A DNA stretch of 64,000 nucleotides from Dietzia sp. JS16-p6b (GCF_003052165.1 NZ_CP024869.1:2452001-2516000), one strand, 5' to 3'; shown: positions 47,750-59,001, counted from the stretch's first letter. Translations and numbers: made by a program. Notes: generated by a model not told the origin, from the letters alone.

Positions 47750-48229
47750 TCACTCGTCCACGAGCTGGGCGACGCGCGGGCCGACCCGGCGCCGCAGCAC
47801 CACCTCCGTGCGGGTCCGCAGGACGCCCGGCGTGGAGATGATGGCGCTGAACACCTCTTCGAGGTGCGCGTGATCGCGGGCCACCACCCGGCAGACCACG
47901 TCGAACTCCCCCGCCACACTCATCACCTCGAGCACCTCGCGCACCTCGGCGAGCCCGGAACAGGTCGCCTCCAGCTCGGCCTGCGCCATCTGGATGTGGA
48001 CCAACGCCGAGAGCGGGAACCCGAGCGCCGCCGGATCGAGGGTCGGCGCCCACGACGCGATCACGCCCCGGGCCTCGAGCTTGTCCAACCTGGCCTGGGC
48101 GGTCCCGCGCGCCACCCCGAGGCGGCGGGAGAACTCGCGCACCCCGACCCTGGGGTCCGCCAGGACGACTCTCAGGAGTCGTCGATCCGTGTGGTCCAGA
48201 GCCGAAGCTTCGCGGGGAGCCGATTCCAT
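47750..48229 (-). CDS. Lrp/AsnC family transcriptional regulator
   Basis: A 159-residue regulator: N-terminal helix-turn-helix (LDHTDRRLLRVVLADPRVGVREFSRRLGVARGTAQARLDKLEARGVI) and a C-terminal RAM ligand-binding domain ending in VVARDHAHLEEVFSAI. ATG 48229 fits both the family N-terminus and the TATGAT 6 bases upstream. It is divergent from the large ferredoxin oxidoreductase gene, a pairing common for this enzyme, so it likely controls aromatic or branched amino acid breakdown. Confidence 0.9.
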   Translation of the reverse strand: MESAPREASALDHTDRRLLRVVLADPRVGVREFSRRLGVARGTAQARLDKLEARGVIASWAPTLDPAALGFPLSALVHIQMAQAELEATCSGLAEVREVLEVMSVAGEFDVVCRVVARDHAHLEEVFSAIISTPGVLRTRTEVVLRRRVGPRVAQLVDE

Positions 48230-48235
48230 ATGTAC

Positions 48236-48241
48236 ATCATA
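48236..48241 (-). promoter_or_regulatory. -10 hexamer of lrp-type gene, leaderless start
   Basis: TATGAT on the minus strand ends 6 bases before ATG 48229; five of six bases match TATAAT. Confidence 0.6.
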
Positions 48242-48325
48242 AGGCGCGCGTCGTTGGACAAAGTGCTCAACAGTCGCGCGGTACCAGGCACCGGAGTGCA
48301 CACCGTGCTCGCCACAATGCTGACC

Positions 48326-48356
48326 ACGTGACGTGCATCACGTACGCGCCTAGCCT
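48326..48356 (+). promoter_or_regulatory. Predicted promoter and palindrome of ferredoxin oxidoreductase gene
   Basis: GTGACG (48328-48333) and TAGCCT (48351-48356) are 17 bases apart. The -35 lies in the perfect inverted repeat ACGTGA-CGTGCA-TCACGT (48326-48343), a candidate site for the divergent Lrp-type regulator. The leader is about 34 bases. Confidence 0.5.
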
Positions 48357-48396
48357 GGAGTCGTATCTCGATTCTCTCGAAGGCCAGGTGTGACCG

Positions 48397-51300
48397 ATGA
48401 CCTCTCTTCTCGGACCCACGAGCGGTACCCAGGACGATCCGCGTGACCCGCGGGCGGACGCCACCTCGTTCTCTCTCTCCGACCGCTACACGCGGGAGAG
48501 CGGCACGGTGTTCCTCACCGGTATCCAGGCACTGGTCCGCACGGTCCGCGACCGCGCGCGGTTGGACCGCCGACAGCACCTACTCACCGCCAGCCTCGTC
48601 AGCGGGTACGAGGGCTCCCCACTGGCCGGCTACGACCTCGAGCTGGCCCGGCGCGGGACGTTCCTGGACCCGTTCGACGTGGTCCATCGTCCCGCCCTCA
48701 ACGAGGAGGCCGCCGCGACGGCCGTCATGGGGTCGCAACTCGCGCGACGCACGGGCACCCTGCGCGCGACCGCCAACACCGGCGGCGCGCCCCTGCAGGG
48801 CGTCGTCGGGTACTGGTACGGCAAGGCCCCCGGCCTGGACCGCGCCACGGACGCGATCCGACACGCCAACCTCATCGGTACCGACCCTCACGGAGGTGCG
48901 GTCGCCTTCGTCGGCGATGACCCCGGGGCCAAGTCCTCGACGGTGCCCTGCTCGTCGGAGCTCGCGCTCGCGGACCTCTACCTCCCCACGCTCTATCCCG
49001 CGGACTCCCAGGACGTGCTGGACTTCGGCGTCCACGCGGCGATCCTCTCCCGCGTCTCGGGCCTGTGGTCGGCCGTGAAGATCTCGTCGCACGTGGCGGA
49101 CGCGTCGTCCACCGCGCTGGTGGACCCGGACCGGATCCTGCCCGACTACGGAGACCTGGGGACCAGCCCCCACGTGCCCTCGGGCCAGTTGCTCGGGTCC
49201 AGTCTGATGGAGTTGGAGCAGAACCAGCTCACCACCCGCATCCCCCGGGCGCTGGAGTACGCGCGGCTCAACGGACTCAACCGGATAGTCCAGTCGACCG
49301 CCGACGACAGGATCGGCATCGTGGCCGCCGGCAAGAGCTACCTGGACGTCCGCGAATCGTTGCGCAGGCTGGGCCTGGACGACGCCGAACTCGCCCGGCG
49401 CGGCATCCGGATCCTCAAGCTCGGCATGGTCTACCCCATGGAGCGCACGGTCCTCGACGAGTTCATGTCCGGCCTCGACGAGGTGATCGTGGTGGAGGAG
49501 AAGCGCGACTTCATCGAGACCATGATCCGCGAGATCCACTTCCGCCGCGCGGGCGTCGCGAATGTCGTGGGCAAGACCCACGAGGACGGCTCCACATTGT
49601 TCAGCCGGTTCGGCGAACTCGACGTCGACGCCGTGACCCGCGGTCTGGCACAGCGGCTCGGGCGCGTCCACGGGATCGAGTCGGCGCTCGCCTGGCTCGA
49701 CGGCCCCGGCCGGGGTCGCTCGCGCATCGCCCTGCCCCTGGCCACCACCCGGACCCCCTACTTCTGCTCGGGTTGCCCGCACAACAGTTCCACCAAGGTG
49801 GCGGACGGGACGCTCGTGGGCGGCGGCATCGGCTGCCACGCCATGGTGCTGCTGATGGACGAAGAGCAGGTCGGCACGGTCACCGGGGTCACCCAGATGG
49901 GCGGCGAGGGGCTCCAGTGGACCGGTATGGCCCCGTTCCTGACCGAGAACCACCTGGTGCAGAACATCGGCGACGGCACGTTCATGCACTCCGGTTCGCT
50001 CGCGCTCCGCGCGGCTGTCGCCTCAGGCGACAACATCACCTACAAGCTGCTCCACAACGGCACGGTCGCGATGACGGGTGGCCAGGACCCGGTCGGCCAG
50101 ATGACCCTGCCGGAGATCCTGCGACTCCTGCAGGCGGAGCGGGTCGCCAAGATCGTCGTCACCACCGATGACGTCAGGGCCACGAGATCCCAGGGGCTGC
50201 CCCGCGGCATCGAGGTCCGCGATCGTCGCGACACGCTCGAGGTCCAGAAGGAGCTCGCTGCGGTCCCCGGTGTGACCGTGTTGGTCCACGACCAGTTCTG
50301 CGCGGCCGAGAAGCGCCGCCACCGCAAGCGCGGCACCTACCCCACCCCGGCCGAGCGGGTGGTGATCAACGAACGCATCTGCGAGGGCTGCGGCGACTGC
50401 GGCAGGAAGTCCAACTGCCTGTCGGTCCATCCGGTGGAGACCGAGTTCGGCCGAAAGACCCGGATCGACCAATCCACCTGCAACTTCGACTTCTCGTGCC
50501 TGGAAGGCGACTGCCCCGCCTTCGTCACCGTGGTGCCGGGGACGCGGAGCGAGCGTGTGGCGACGGCGCCCGAGCTCGACGCGTCGGCCCTCCCGGAGCC
50601 GATGAGGGCCGAGGTCGACGCCGACCGGGGTTTCTCATTGCGCCTGACCGGTATCGGCGGGACCGGCATCGTCACCGTGTCCGCTGTCCTGGCGACCGCC
50701 GCCGTCCTCGACGGCAACGCCGCCCGCACCCTCGACATGACCGGACTGGCGCAGAAGGGCGGCGCGGTGGTCTCCGACGTCCGGGTGGCCCGGACCCCGA
50801 TCGAGCAACCCCCGAAGATCGGCGCCGGTGACTGCGACCTCTACCTGTGCTGTGACGGCCTGGTGGGCGCGGACGACGCCAACCTCAAGGTCGCGCACCC
50901 CGACCGCACCACCGCGGTCGTCTCCACCACCCGGATCCCCACGGGCTCCATGGTGATCGACACCGCCGTGCACTACCCGTCCGGCACCGACATCCAGACC
51001 TCCATCGACCGGGCCTCGAGAAGAGGCGTCTACCTGAACCCGGGAGAGATCACGGAGAACCTCTTCGGCTCCACCCAGGCCTCCAACATGCTCATGGTGG
51101 GGGCGGCCTACCAGAGCGGGGCCCTGCCGATCTCCGCCCGGGCCATCGAGCAGGCCATCGAGCTCAACGGGGTCGCGGTGTCGGCGAACCTGCAGGCGTT
51201 CCGGCGTGGCCGACAGGCCGTCGCGGATCCGGGAGCCCTCGGCGCGCTGGTCGCCGATCTGCACCGCCCGGCGACCACGGCGACGCCGGACCTGCACGAG

Positions 51301-52023
51301 CCCTCCCCCACCGCGCGCCGCCTGCTCACCGGCCTGGGCCCGGAGGCCTCCGACGAGCTCCGGGCCGTCGTGGCCCTGCGCGTCGACGAACTGATCGGCT
51401 TCCAGAGCGAGGCCTACGCTGCCGACTACGTGCGCAGGGTCGAGGACCTGCGTGCGGCCGAGGCGCTATCCGGGACCGGTCGCGAGCGGCTCACCCTCAC
51501 GGTGGCCAGGAACCTGTACAAGCTCATGGCGTACAAGGACGAGTACGAGGTGGCCCGGCTGGCCGTCGACCCGGAGTTCGCGGCCCGTCTCACCGAGGAG
51601 TGGGGCGAGGGGGCCGCGCCCAGGCTCAAGCTGCACCCGCCGGCGCTCCGCGCGATGGGGATGAAGCGGAAGATCGCGATCGGCCCGAAGGCCATGCCCG
51701 CCATGAGGGCACTGGCTCGGATGAAGCGCCTGCGCGGCACCCCGCTCGACGTGTTCGGCTACGCCCACGTCCGCAGGGTGGAGCGCGCGCTCCTGGCCGA
51801 GTACCGCGACGTGGTCAGGCGACTGACCACCGACCTGCAGCGCACGGGCCCCGGCGGCCGGGAGGCCACCTGGTACGACACCGCCGTCGAGCTGGCGGGC
51901 CTGCCCGACATGGTGCGCGGATACGAACACGTCAAGCTGGACAACGTGGAGCGCTACCGTGAGGAGCTCACGCGACTGCTCGGCTCGCTCAGGACCGCAG
52001 AGCCGCCGACGCCATCGCGGTGA
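48397..52023 (+). CDS. Indolepyruvate:ferredoxin oxidoreductase family protein, fused subunits
   Basis: A 1208-residue fusion that decarboxylates 2-oxoacids to acyl-CoA with ferredoxin as acceptor. The N-terminal pyrimidine-binding region runs to about 400. The TPP domain begins near 457 with CSGCPHNSSTK and includes GDGTFMHSG. A ferredoxin-like cluster CEGCGDCGRKSNC (from about 662) with later cysteines binds 4Fe-4S. The gamma domain starts near 752 (GIGGTGIVTVSAVL). A C-terminal region of about 250 residues is typical of the long actinobacterial/proteobacterial form. Its last 35 bases overlap the 3' end of the convergent tetR gene. Confidence 0.92.
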   Translation: MTSLLGPTSGTQDDPRDPRADATSFSLSDRYTRESGTVFLTGIQALVRTVRDRARLDRRQHLLTASLVSGYEGSPLAGYDLELARRGTFLDPFDVVHRPALNEEAAATAVMGSQLARRTGTLRATANTGGAPLQGVVGYWYGKAPGLDRATDAIRHANLIGTDPHGGAVAFVGDDPGAKSSTVPCSSELALADLYLPTLYPADSQDVLDFGVHAAILSRVSGLWSAVKISSHVADASSTALVDPDRILPDYGDLGTSPHVPSGQLLGSSLMELEQNQLTTRIPRALEYARLNGLNRIVQSTADDRIGIVAAGKSYLDVRESLRRLGLDDAELARRGIRILKLGMVYPMERTVLDEFMSGLDEVIVVEEKRDFIETMIREIHFRRAGVANVVGKTHEDGSTLFSRFGELDVDAVTRGLAQRLGRVHGIESALAWLDGPGRGRSRIALPLATTRTPYFCSGCPHNSSTKVADGTLVGGGIGCHAMVLLMDEEQVGTVTGVTQMGGEGLQWTGMAPFLTENHLVQNIGDGTFMHSGSLALRAAVASGDNITYKLLHNGTVAMTGGQDPVGQMTLPEILRLLQAERVAKIVVTTDDVRATRSQGLPRGIEVRDRRDTLEVQKELAAVPGVTVLVHDQFCAAEKRRHRKRGTYPTPAERVVINERICEGCGDCGRKSNCLSVHPVETEFGRKTRIDQSTCNFDFSCLEGDCPAFVTVVPGTRSERVATAPELDASALPEPMRAEVDADRGFSLRLTGIGGTGIVTVSAVLATAAVLDGNAARTLDMTGLAQKGGAVVSDVRVARTPIEQPPKIGAGDCDLYLCCDGLVGADDANLKVAHPDRTTAVVSTTRIPTGSMVIDTAVHYPSGTDIQTSIDRASRRGVYLNPGEITENLFGSTQASNMLMVGAAYQSGALPISARAIEQAIELNGVAVSANLQAFRRGRQAVADPGALGALVADLHRPATTATPDLHEPSPTARRLLTGLGPEASDELRAVVALRVDELIGFQSEAYAADYVRRVEDLRAAEALSGTGRERLTLTVARNLYKLMAYKDEYEVARLAVDPEFAARLTEEWGEGAAPRLKLHPPALRAMGMKRKIAIGPKAMPAMRALARMKRLRGTPLDVFGYAHVRRVERALLAEYRDVVRRLTTDLQRTGPGGREATWYDTAVELAGLPDMVRGYEHVKLDNVERYREELTRLLGSLRTAEPPTPSR

Positions 52024-52606
52024 GGACGCGCCGGAGTTCGGCCTCGGCCATGGACGGCAGCCGCGGACTGGAGTTGAGCAGTCCGAACACGGCGTGCACG
52101 TGAGCCCGCGCGTCCACGGCGGGCAGCTCCGGGCGCAGCCTCATGAGAGCGTCGACCCACATCTCGGCGTACTCGCGCTGCAGGCTACGCACCTCGTGCC
52201 GCGGCCCGGCGGGCAGTGCGCCGAGATCGCGGAACTGCACGCTGATGAGATCCGGTTCGGTCGCGACGAAGTCCACGTGGACCCCCAGGAGCGCGTCGAC
52301 GACCTCGGCCGGGTCCCCGCCCTGCTCCACGGCGGCGCGCCCACCGTCACGCAGGCGGCGCGAGATGTCGAGGAGCATCTCGGCGAGCACGTCCTCCTTG
52401 GAGGAGAAGTACCGGTACATGCCCGGCCCCGAGATGCCCACCTCGGCACCGATATCGTCCAGGCGCACCGCGTGGAAGCCCCGCCGCGCCATGAGCCGGG
52501 CCGCCGCGACGAGGATCTCATCGCGGCGGCGAGCCTTGGCCTGTGCGCGCGGGGTCAGAGGCACGGCGTCCTGTTGGCCCATCTGCGACCTCGCCATCTC
52601 TGACAT
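51989..52606 (-). CDS. TetR family transcriptional regulator
   Basis: A 205-residue regulator. The helix-turn-helix is at about 24-70 (RRDEILVAAARLMARRGFHAVRLDDIGAEVGISGPGMYRYFSSKEDVL); the rest is a helical ligand domain. It lies 14 bases after purH on the same strand and its 3' end overlaps the ferredoxin oxidoreductase gene by 35 bases. It resembles regulators of fatty acid or acyl-CoA metabolism, so it might act on the palindrome at 44812, but that is a guess. Confidence 0.9.
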   Translation of the reverse strand: MSEMARSQMGQQDAVPLTPRAQAKARRRDEILVAAARLMARRGFHAVRLDDIGAEVGISGPGMYRYFSSKEDVLAEMLLDISRRLRDGGRAAVEQGGDPAEVVDALLGVHVDFVATEPDLISVQFRDLGALPAGPRHEVRSLQREYAEMWVDALMRLRPELPAVDARAHVHAVFGLLNSSPRLPSMAEAELRRVLTAMASAALRS

Positions 52607-52620
52607 GGGTTCCGGCGGGC

Positions 52621-54185
<1,565 letters not shown>

Positions 54186-54189
<4 letters not shown>

Positions 54190-54809
54190 GATAGGTGCAC
54201 CTTTCGACCTTCGATGTGGAGTCGGCCACGGGCGGCGGACTCGAGGACGTCGACGAGCAGCTCGCGCTCGACGATCTTGATTCGTTCGTGGAGGGAGGAC
54301 TCGGTGTCCTCGGAGAACACGTCGACAGCGCGCTGGGCGATCACCGGGCCCGTGTCCACCCCCGCGTCGACCAGGTGGACGGTACATCCCGTGACCGCCA
54401 CTCCGTAGGCGAGCGCGTCCCGTACCGCGTGGGCACCGGGAAAGGAGGGCAACAGGGCGGGGTGGGAGTTGAGCACGCGGCCGGTGAACTCCCCGAGGAA
54501 CGCCTCTCCGAGGATGCGCATGAAGCCCGCCGAGACGATCCAGTCCGGACGCAACCCGCACACGGCCTCGGTCAGCGCGCTGTCCCAGGCGGAACGGTCG
54601 GGATGGTCAGCGGGACGGATGACGAGGGCGGGCAGGCCGGCGTCCTCGGCGCGCCACACGGCCTCGCAGGGGCGATCGGAGACGAGGCCGACGACGCGGT
54701 ACGGGCAGCCGGACCCAGCGGCGGAGTCCAGCACACTCTGCGCGAGCGTCCCGGCACCGGAGGCCAGGAGCACGACCCGGCTCGGGGCTCCGGACTCGGC
54801 ACTGACCAC
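54186..54809 (-). CDS. purN: Phosphoribosylglycinamide formyltransferase
   Basis: A 207-residue formyltransferase of purine synthesis. LLASGAGTL near the start and the active-site block [20 protein letters not shown]...[16 protein letters not shown] are canonical. Start GTG 54809. TAGACT (54867-54872), overlapping the stop codon of the upstream PerM-like gene, is a likely -10 and gives a leader of about 50 bases. purN-purH order as in mycobacteria. Confidence 0.95.
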
Positions 54810-54869
54810 GTCCCACGCTCCTGCCCGTCGATCCGCCTGCCCGCCGCGTTCCCGGGCCCGGATGGCAGT

Positions 54870-56453
54870 CTAGTCGGCGGCTCTCGGCCCCTCGTCAGGG
54901 CTCTCCTCAGGGCTCTCCTCGGGGCTCTCCTCGGGGCTCTCCTCGGCCGTCCCGGAATCGCCCGGGTCGGCGGCGCCCTCAGCCGCGTCGGCGGGGTCGT
55001 CGGCGGGGTCGGCGGCGGGGTCGGCGGCGGGGTCGGCGAATGCGTCGTCAGTAGCGAGGCCCGTTCCGTCCTCCTCCCCGGGCGACGCCCCGTCGACCTG
55101 AGCCGCGACATCGCCGTCACTCCCGGCGGCATCCTCCGCGTCGGCCACACCCTCGGGCTCGGCCGGGTCGTCCGCTCCCGTTTCGACGACGGTGTCGGCC
55201 TCGGCCACGCTATCCGCCTCGGCCACGGCCACGGCGGGATCCTCCACTCCGGCGCGGCGGCGGCGACGCTCGAGTTCGGTCTCGGCGCGCTCGCGGCGTC
55301 GCGTCAGGCCCGCGAGGGACAGCGCGATCGTCGCGGACCCGATCACGCCGAAGAGCGCGAGCGCGGTCCCCGCGGCGATCAACGAGCCGGTGCCCACCGT
55401 CCCGAGCACCCCGAGTTCGCCGCCGGCCACAACCGGGCTGACCACCATCACCAGTGCGACTATCGCGGCGGCCAGCCACGTGGCCTTGACCGCGTCGGCG
55501 GTGGTGCGGAACCAGTGCGCGACCGCGCGCGCGAGCCCCGCCGCCACGAGCACCGTCACCAGCAGGAGCCCCTGCACCACCCAGTGCGGGTCCGTCGTGG
55601 GCAACGCCGCCGCGAGCGGAACCTCGGGCATCGGTCCGCGAGACACGGCGAACAGGCTGTACGAGGCCTCACCGAGGTGGGCCTCCCCGCCGACCGCGAG
55701 GGTGGCCGCGGCCATGACGACATTGGGCAGGTATGAGATGGAGATCGCCGCGAGCGCGGCGGTCCCCGTGACATCCTTTCCGATCTCGAGGACCGAACCC
55801 ACCGGCCCCCACGCCGCCAGGAGTCCGACCAGCAGGAGGATCGCGGCGATCGCCCAGACGGCCGCCACGAACGCCGCGCCGAGATGGATCCCGCCGCGCA
55901 CCCACACCGGCAGGACTTCCCGCAGGTCCCGCCGGAAGTAGAGCCAGACGCCCAGCCCCGATCCGAACAGCGCCACCGCCGCCGTCCACAGCAGCGCCGC
56001 CGTCGGGGAGGACTCCCTCACGGCGAAGTCCGAGCCGGCGGAGCCGACCAACAGGGTCGCCAACCCCGTCATCAGCAACCCCGCCAGTGTCACCCCCGCC
56101 ACGGCCGCGCCGGCCTCGCGCGCCCCCGGCTCCTCGACGTCGCCCAGGACGGCGCGGGTCTGCCGGGCCAACACCGCCACGTAGATCAATGGCGGCAACA
56201 GGGGCAGAAAGCCCAGGGACACCTCGTCCACGGTGAGGGGCACCCTGTTGACCACCAACCACTCCACGGCCACCACGGCGAACAGTGAGTCGAACCCCCG
56301 GGCGCTGAACACAAGCACGGCCAGGGTGAGCGCCGTCAGCACCAGCACGGAGACGATGACGGGCAGCGCGGCGGCGGCCGCCGTCCACAACAACGATCGG
56401 GCACCCGCCGGGGTCCGTCTCGCGGCGGGCCGGATGACACGTGGAGGGCTCAC
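54870..56453 (-). CDS. PerM-like multi-pass membrane protein (DUF6350)
   Basis: A 527-residue membrane protein with about ten segments in residues 15-410. A hydrophilic tail of more than 100 residues follows, with repeats of Ala-Asp-Pro and then EESP units. The syntenic mycobacterial gene upstream of purN is perM (Rv0955), linked to cell division and persistence. The start was set at GTG 56453 (SPPRVIRPAARR), since TACGGT lies 6 bases upstream; longer frames are not supported. Function here is inferred from position and topology. Confidence 0.78.
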   Translation of the reverse strand: MSPPRVIRPAARRTPAGARSLLWTAAAAALPVIVSVLVLTALTLAVLVFSARGFDSLFAVVAVEWLVVNRVPLTVDEVSLGFLPLLPPLIYVAVLARQTRAVLGDVEEPGAREAGAAVAGVTLAGLLMTGLATLLVGSAGSDFAVRESSPTAALLWTAAVALFGSGLGVWLYFRRDLREVLPVWVRGGIHLGAAFVAAVWAIAAILLLVGLLAAWGPVGSVLEIGKDVTGTAALAAISISYLPNVVMAAATLAVGGEAHLGEASYSLFAVSRGPMPEVPLAAALPTTDPHWVVQGLLLVTVLVAAGLARAVAHWFRTTADAVKATWLAAAIVALVMVVSPVVAGGELGVLGTVGTGSLIAAGTALALFGVIGSATIALSLAGLTRRRERAETELERRRRRAGVEDPAVAVAEADSVAEADTVVETGADDPAEPEGVADAEDAAGSDGDVAAQVDGASPGEEDGTGLATDDAFADPAADPAADPADDPADAAEGAADPGDSGTAEESPEESPEESPEESPDEGPRAAD

Positions 56454-56459
56454 GCTGCC

Positions 56460-56465
56460 ACCGTA
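56460..56465 (-). promoter_or_regulatory. -10 hexamer of PerM-like gene, leaderless start
   Basis: TACGGT on the minus strand, 6 bases before GTG 56453. Confidence 0.4.
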
Positions 56466-56500
56466 GAGAACCGTCCACCCGCGGTACCCCCGGCACGCCG

Positions 56501-56532
56501 CGACCCCCGGCATCCGGGGATGGCGGGGGTCG
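56501..56532 (-). terminator. Long palindromic hairpin after sucD
   Basis: CGACCCCCG pairs with CGGGGGTCG, and inside it CATCC pairs with GGATG around a two-base centre; only one G-G mismatch breaks a 32-base palindrome. It lies 45 bases after sucD and before the PerM-like gene, so it should end the sucCD transcript. Confidence 0.7.
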
Positions 56533-56577
56533 GGTGGCGCATGCTCGCGGCGGTCCCTGCGGACCACCACGAACGGA

Positions 56578-57480
56578 TCACATGGCGTCGAGGAGCTCCT
56601 TGGCGAGCTGCGCGGTCTCGGACGGCGTCTTGCCGACCTTGACTCCTGCGGCCTCCAGGGCCTCCTTCTTGGCCTGAGCGGTGCCCGCGGAGCCGGAGAC
56701 GATGGCGCCGGCGTGGCCCATCGTCTTGCCCTCGGGGGCGGTGAAGCCCGCCACGTAGCCGACGACCGGCTTGGTGACGTTGGCCTTGATGTAGTCGGCA
56801 GCCCGCTCCTCGGCGTCGCCGCCGATCTCGCCGATCATCACGATGACCTTGGTCTCCGGGTCGTTCTCGAAGGCCTCGATGCAGTCGATGTGGGTCGTGC
56901 CGATGATCGGGTCTCCACCGATGCCGATGGCGGTCGAGAAGCCGTAGTCGGCGAGCTCGTACATCATCTGGTAGGTCAGGGTGCCCGACTTGGACACGAG
57001 CCCGACCGGGCCCTTGCCCGCGATGTTGGCCGGGGTGATGCCGACCAGCGACTCGCCCGGTGTGATGATGCCCGGGCAGTTGGGCCCGATGATCCGGGTC
57101 TTGCCACCCTTGGCGAGGTTGTAGTTCCACGCGGTGGCGGTGTCCAGCACGGGGGCGCCCTCGGTGATGACCACGGCGAGCGGGATCTCCGCGTCCACGG
57201 CCTCGATGATGGCGTCCTTGGTGAAGGGCGGCGGGACGAACAGGATCGTCACGTCCGCACCGGTGGCCTCCATGGCCTCGGCGACGCCGCCGAAAACCGG
57301 CAGTTCCACGTCGTTGCCGTTCGCGTCCTTGTGGGACACGGTGGTGCCGGCCTTGCGGGCGTTGACGCCGCCGACGATCTGGGTGCCGGCCGCGAGCATG
57401 CGGGCGGTGTGCTTGCTGCCCTCGCCACCGGTGATGCCCTGGACGATGACCTTGCTGTCCTTGTTGAGGAAGATCGACAT
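56578..57480 (-). CDS. sucD: Succinate-CoA ligase alpha subunit
   Basis: A 300-residue TCA cycle subunit. The CoA-binding N-terminus ([19 protein letters not shown]) and the phosphohistidine loop GHAGAIVSG (near residue 247) are present. It lies 21 bases after sucC. Confidence 0.96.
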   Translation of the reverse strand: MSIFLNKDSKVIVQGITGGEGSKHTARMLAAGTQIVGGVNARKAGTTVSHKDANGNDVELPVFGGVAEAMEATGADVTILFVPPPFTKDAIIEAVDAEIPLAVVITEGAPVLDTATAWNYNLAKGGKTRIIGPNCPGIITPGESLVGITPANIAGKGPVGLVSKSGTLTYQMMYELADYGFSTAIGIGGDPIIGTTHIDCIEAFENDPETKVIVMIGEIGGDAEERAADYIKANVTKPVVGYVAGFTAPEGKTMGHAGAIVSGSAGTAQAKKEALEAAGVKVGKTPSETAQLAKELLDAM

Positions 57481-57501
57481 GTGTGTGAGGTCCTCTGCTT
57501 C

Positions 57502-58668
57502 TTACTTGGCGGCCAGCTCGGCGGCCTTGTCGGCGCCGGAGTCCATGTTGTCGGCCAGGGTGACGAGCGGGTGGTTCGCGTCGGCGAGGATCTTGCGACC
57601 CTCCTCGACGTTGTTGCCGTCTAGACGGACGACGAGCGGCTTGTTGGCCTCGTCGCCGAGGATCTCCAGAGCCTTGACGATGCCGTTCGCGACGGCGTCG
57701 CAGGCGGTGATGCCGCCGAAGACGTTGACGAACACGCTCTTGACCTGTTCGTCGCCGAGGATGACGTCGAGACCGTTGGCCATGACCTCGGCCGAGGCAC
57801 CGCCGCCGATGTCGAGGAAGTTGGCGGGCTTGACGCCACCGTGGCTCTCGCCCGCGTACGCGACGACGTCGAGGGTCGACATGACCAGACCGGCACCGTT
57901 ACCGATGATGCCGACCTGCCCGTCGAGCTTGACGTAGTTGAGGTCGTTCTCCGCGGCCTTCTGCTCGAGCGGATCCGTGGTGCCCGCGTCGGAGAAGTCC
58001 TCGAAGGACTCCTTGTGGCGGAACTCCGCGTTCTCGTCGAGGGTGACCTTGCCGTCGAGCGCCAGGATCTCGTCGTTCGGGGTGCGGACGAGCGGGTTCA
58101 CCTCGACCAGCGTGGCGTCCTCCTTGACGAACACCTCGTAGAGCTTGGCGATCGTCACCGCAGCGGCGTCGAGCACCTCCTCCGGGAGGTGGCCGGCCTT
58201 CGCGATCTCGCGGGCCTTGGCCTCGTCGACGCCGACCGTGGGATCGATGTTGATCCGGGCGAGGCGGTCCGGGGACTCCTCGGCGACCTGCTCGATCTCG
58301 ACGCCACCCTCGACCGAACACATGGCCAGGTAGTTGCGGTTCGCGCGATCGAGGAGGAAGGAGATGTAGTACTCCTCGGCGATGTCGCTGGCCTCGGCGA
58401 CGAGCAGCTTCTTGACGATGTGGCCCTTGATGTCCAGGCCCAGGATGTCCTCGGCCCGGGCGCGGGCCTCCTTGGCGTCCTCCGCCAGCTTGACGCCGCC
58501 GGCCTTGCCACGGCCTCCGACCTTCACCTGTGCCTTGACGACGACAGGCTTGCCGATCTCGGCCGCGACCTTCTCGGCCTCCTCCGCGGTGTCCGCAACG
58601 CGCCCCGGGGTGGTGGGCACGTCATGCTTCGCGAAAAGAGCCTTTGCCTGGTATTCAAAGAGATCCAT
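57502..58668 (-). CDS. sucC: Succinate-CoA ligase beta subunit
   Basis: A 388-residue ATP-grasp subunit: [18 protein letters not shown] at the start, [24 protein letters not shown] near 200, and [15 protein letters not shown]. It forms the ligase with SucD. The upstream region has a predicted promoter and a CRP/GlxR-like site. Confidence 0.96.
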   Translation of the reverse strand: MDLFEYQAKALFAKHDVPTTPGRVADTAEEAEKVAAEIGKPVVVKAQVKVGGRGKAGGVKLAEDAKEARARAEDILGLDIKGHIVKKLLVAEASDIAEEYYISFLLDRANRNYLAMCSVEGGVEIEQVAEESPDRLARINIDPTVGVDEAKAREIAKAGHLPEEVLDAAAVTIAKLYEVFVKEDATLVEVNPLVRTPNDEILALDGKVTLDENAEFRHKESFEDFSDAGTTDPLEQKAAENDLNYVKLDGQVGIIGNGAGLVMSTLDVVAYAGESHGGVKPANFLDIGGGASAEVMANGLDVILGDEQVKSVFVNVFGGITACDAVANGIVKALEILGDEANKPLVVRLDGNNVEEGRKILADANHPLVTLADNMDSGADKAAELAAK

Positions 58669-58686
58669 CAGCTCACCATCTTGACG

Positions 58687-58715
58687 TGGGTAGATTCGCC
58701 CGGCCCTGTTGTAAA
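58687..58715 (-). promoter_or_regulatory. Predicted sucC promoter
   Basis: TTTACA (58715-58710) and TACCCA (58692-58687) on the minus strand are 17 bases apart. The leader is short, about 12 bases. Confidence 0.4.
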
Positions 58716-58776
58716 GCCGAGTCCTTCCTCATCCTAGGCGCGGGGTGTGTCGCCCGTCGCACCCTGGGGGTGACCG

Positions 58777-58792
58777 TGTGTGCCCGGTCACA
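58777..58792. promoter_or_regulatory. CRP/GlxR-like box
   Basis: TGTGT-GCCCGG-TCACA differs from the cAMP receptor protein consensus TGTGA-N6-TCACA at one of ten arm bases. It is centred about 104 bases upstream of the predicted sucC start. Confidence 0.45.
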
Positions 58793-59001
58793 CGAGCGCG
58801 CGGCCACGGAGGCACCGTGACCACCACTCGAGACCCGAGCATTAACTCCAAACCCCTTGACCACTGGAGTCACACCGGTGTGATCCACCCCTCCCTCGCC
58901 AGCCGGGCGTGACCTTGCGGCGCCGTTGCCGGTCCGTTACCTTGGGGGGCGTCTTGATCACGGAAAGATCACAGCACGACCTCAGAGGGGAAACGCCACC
59001 G

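Larger units (their letters stand above)
58669..59001. other. Divergent sucC / M23 peptidase intergenic region
   Basis: This 333-base gap holds a sucC promoter candidate (58687-58715), a CRP/GlxR-like box (58777-58792) and TCACACCGGTGTGA (58870-58883), a perfect 14-base palindrome. No further gene or RNA was recognised. Confidence 0.6.
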
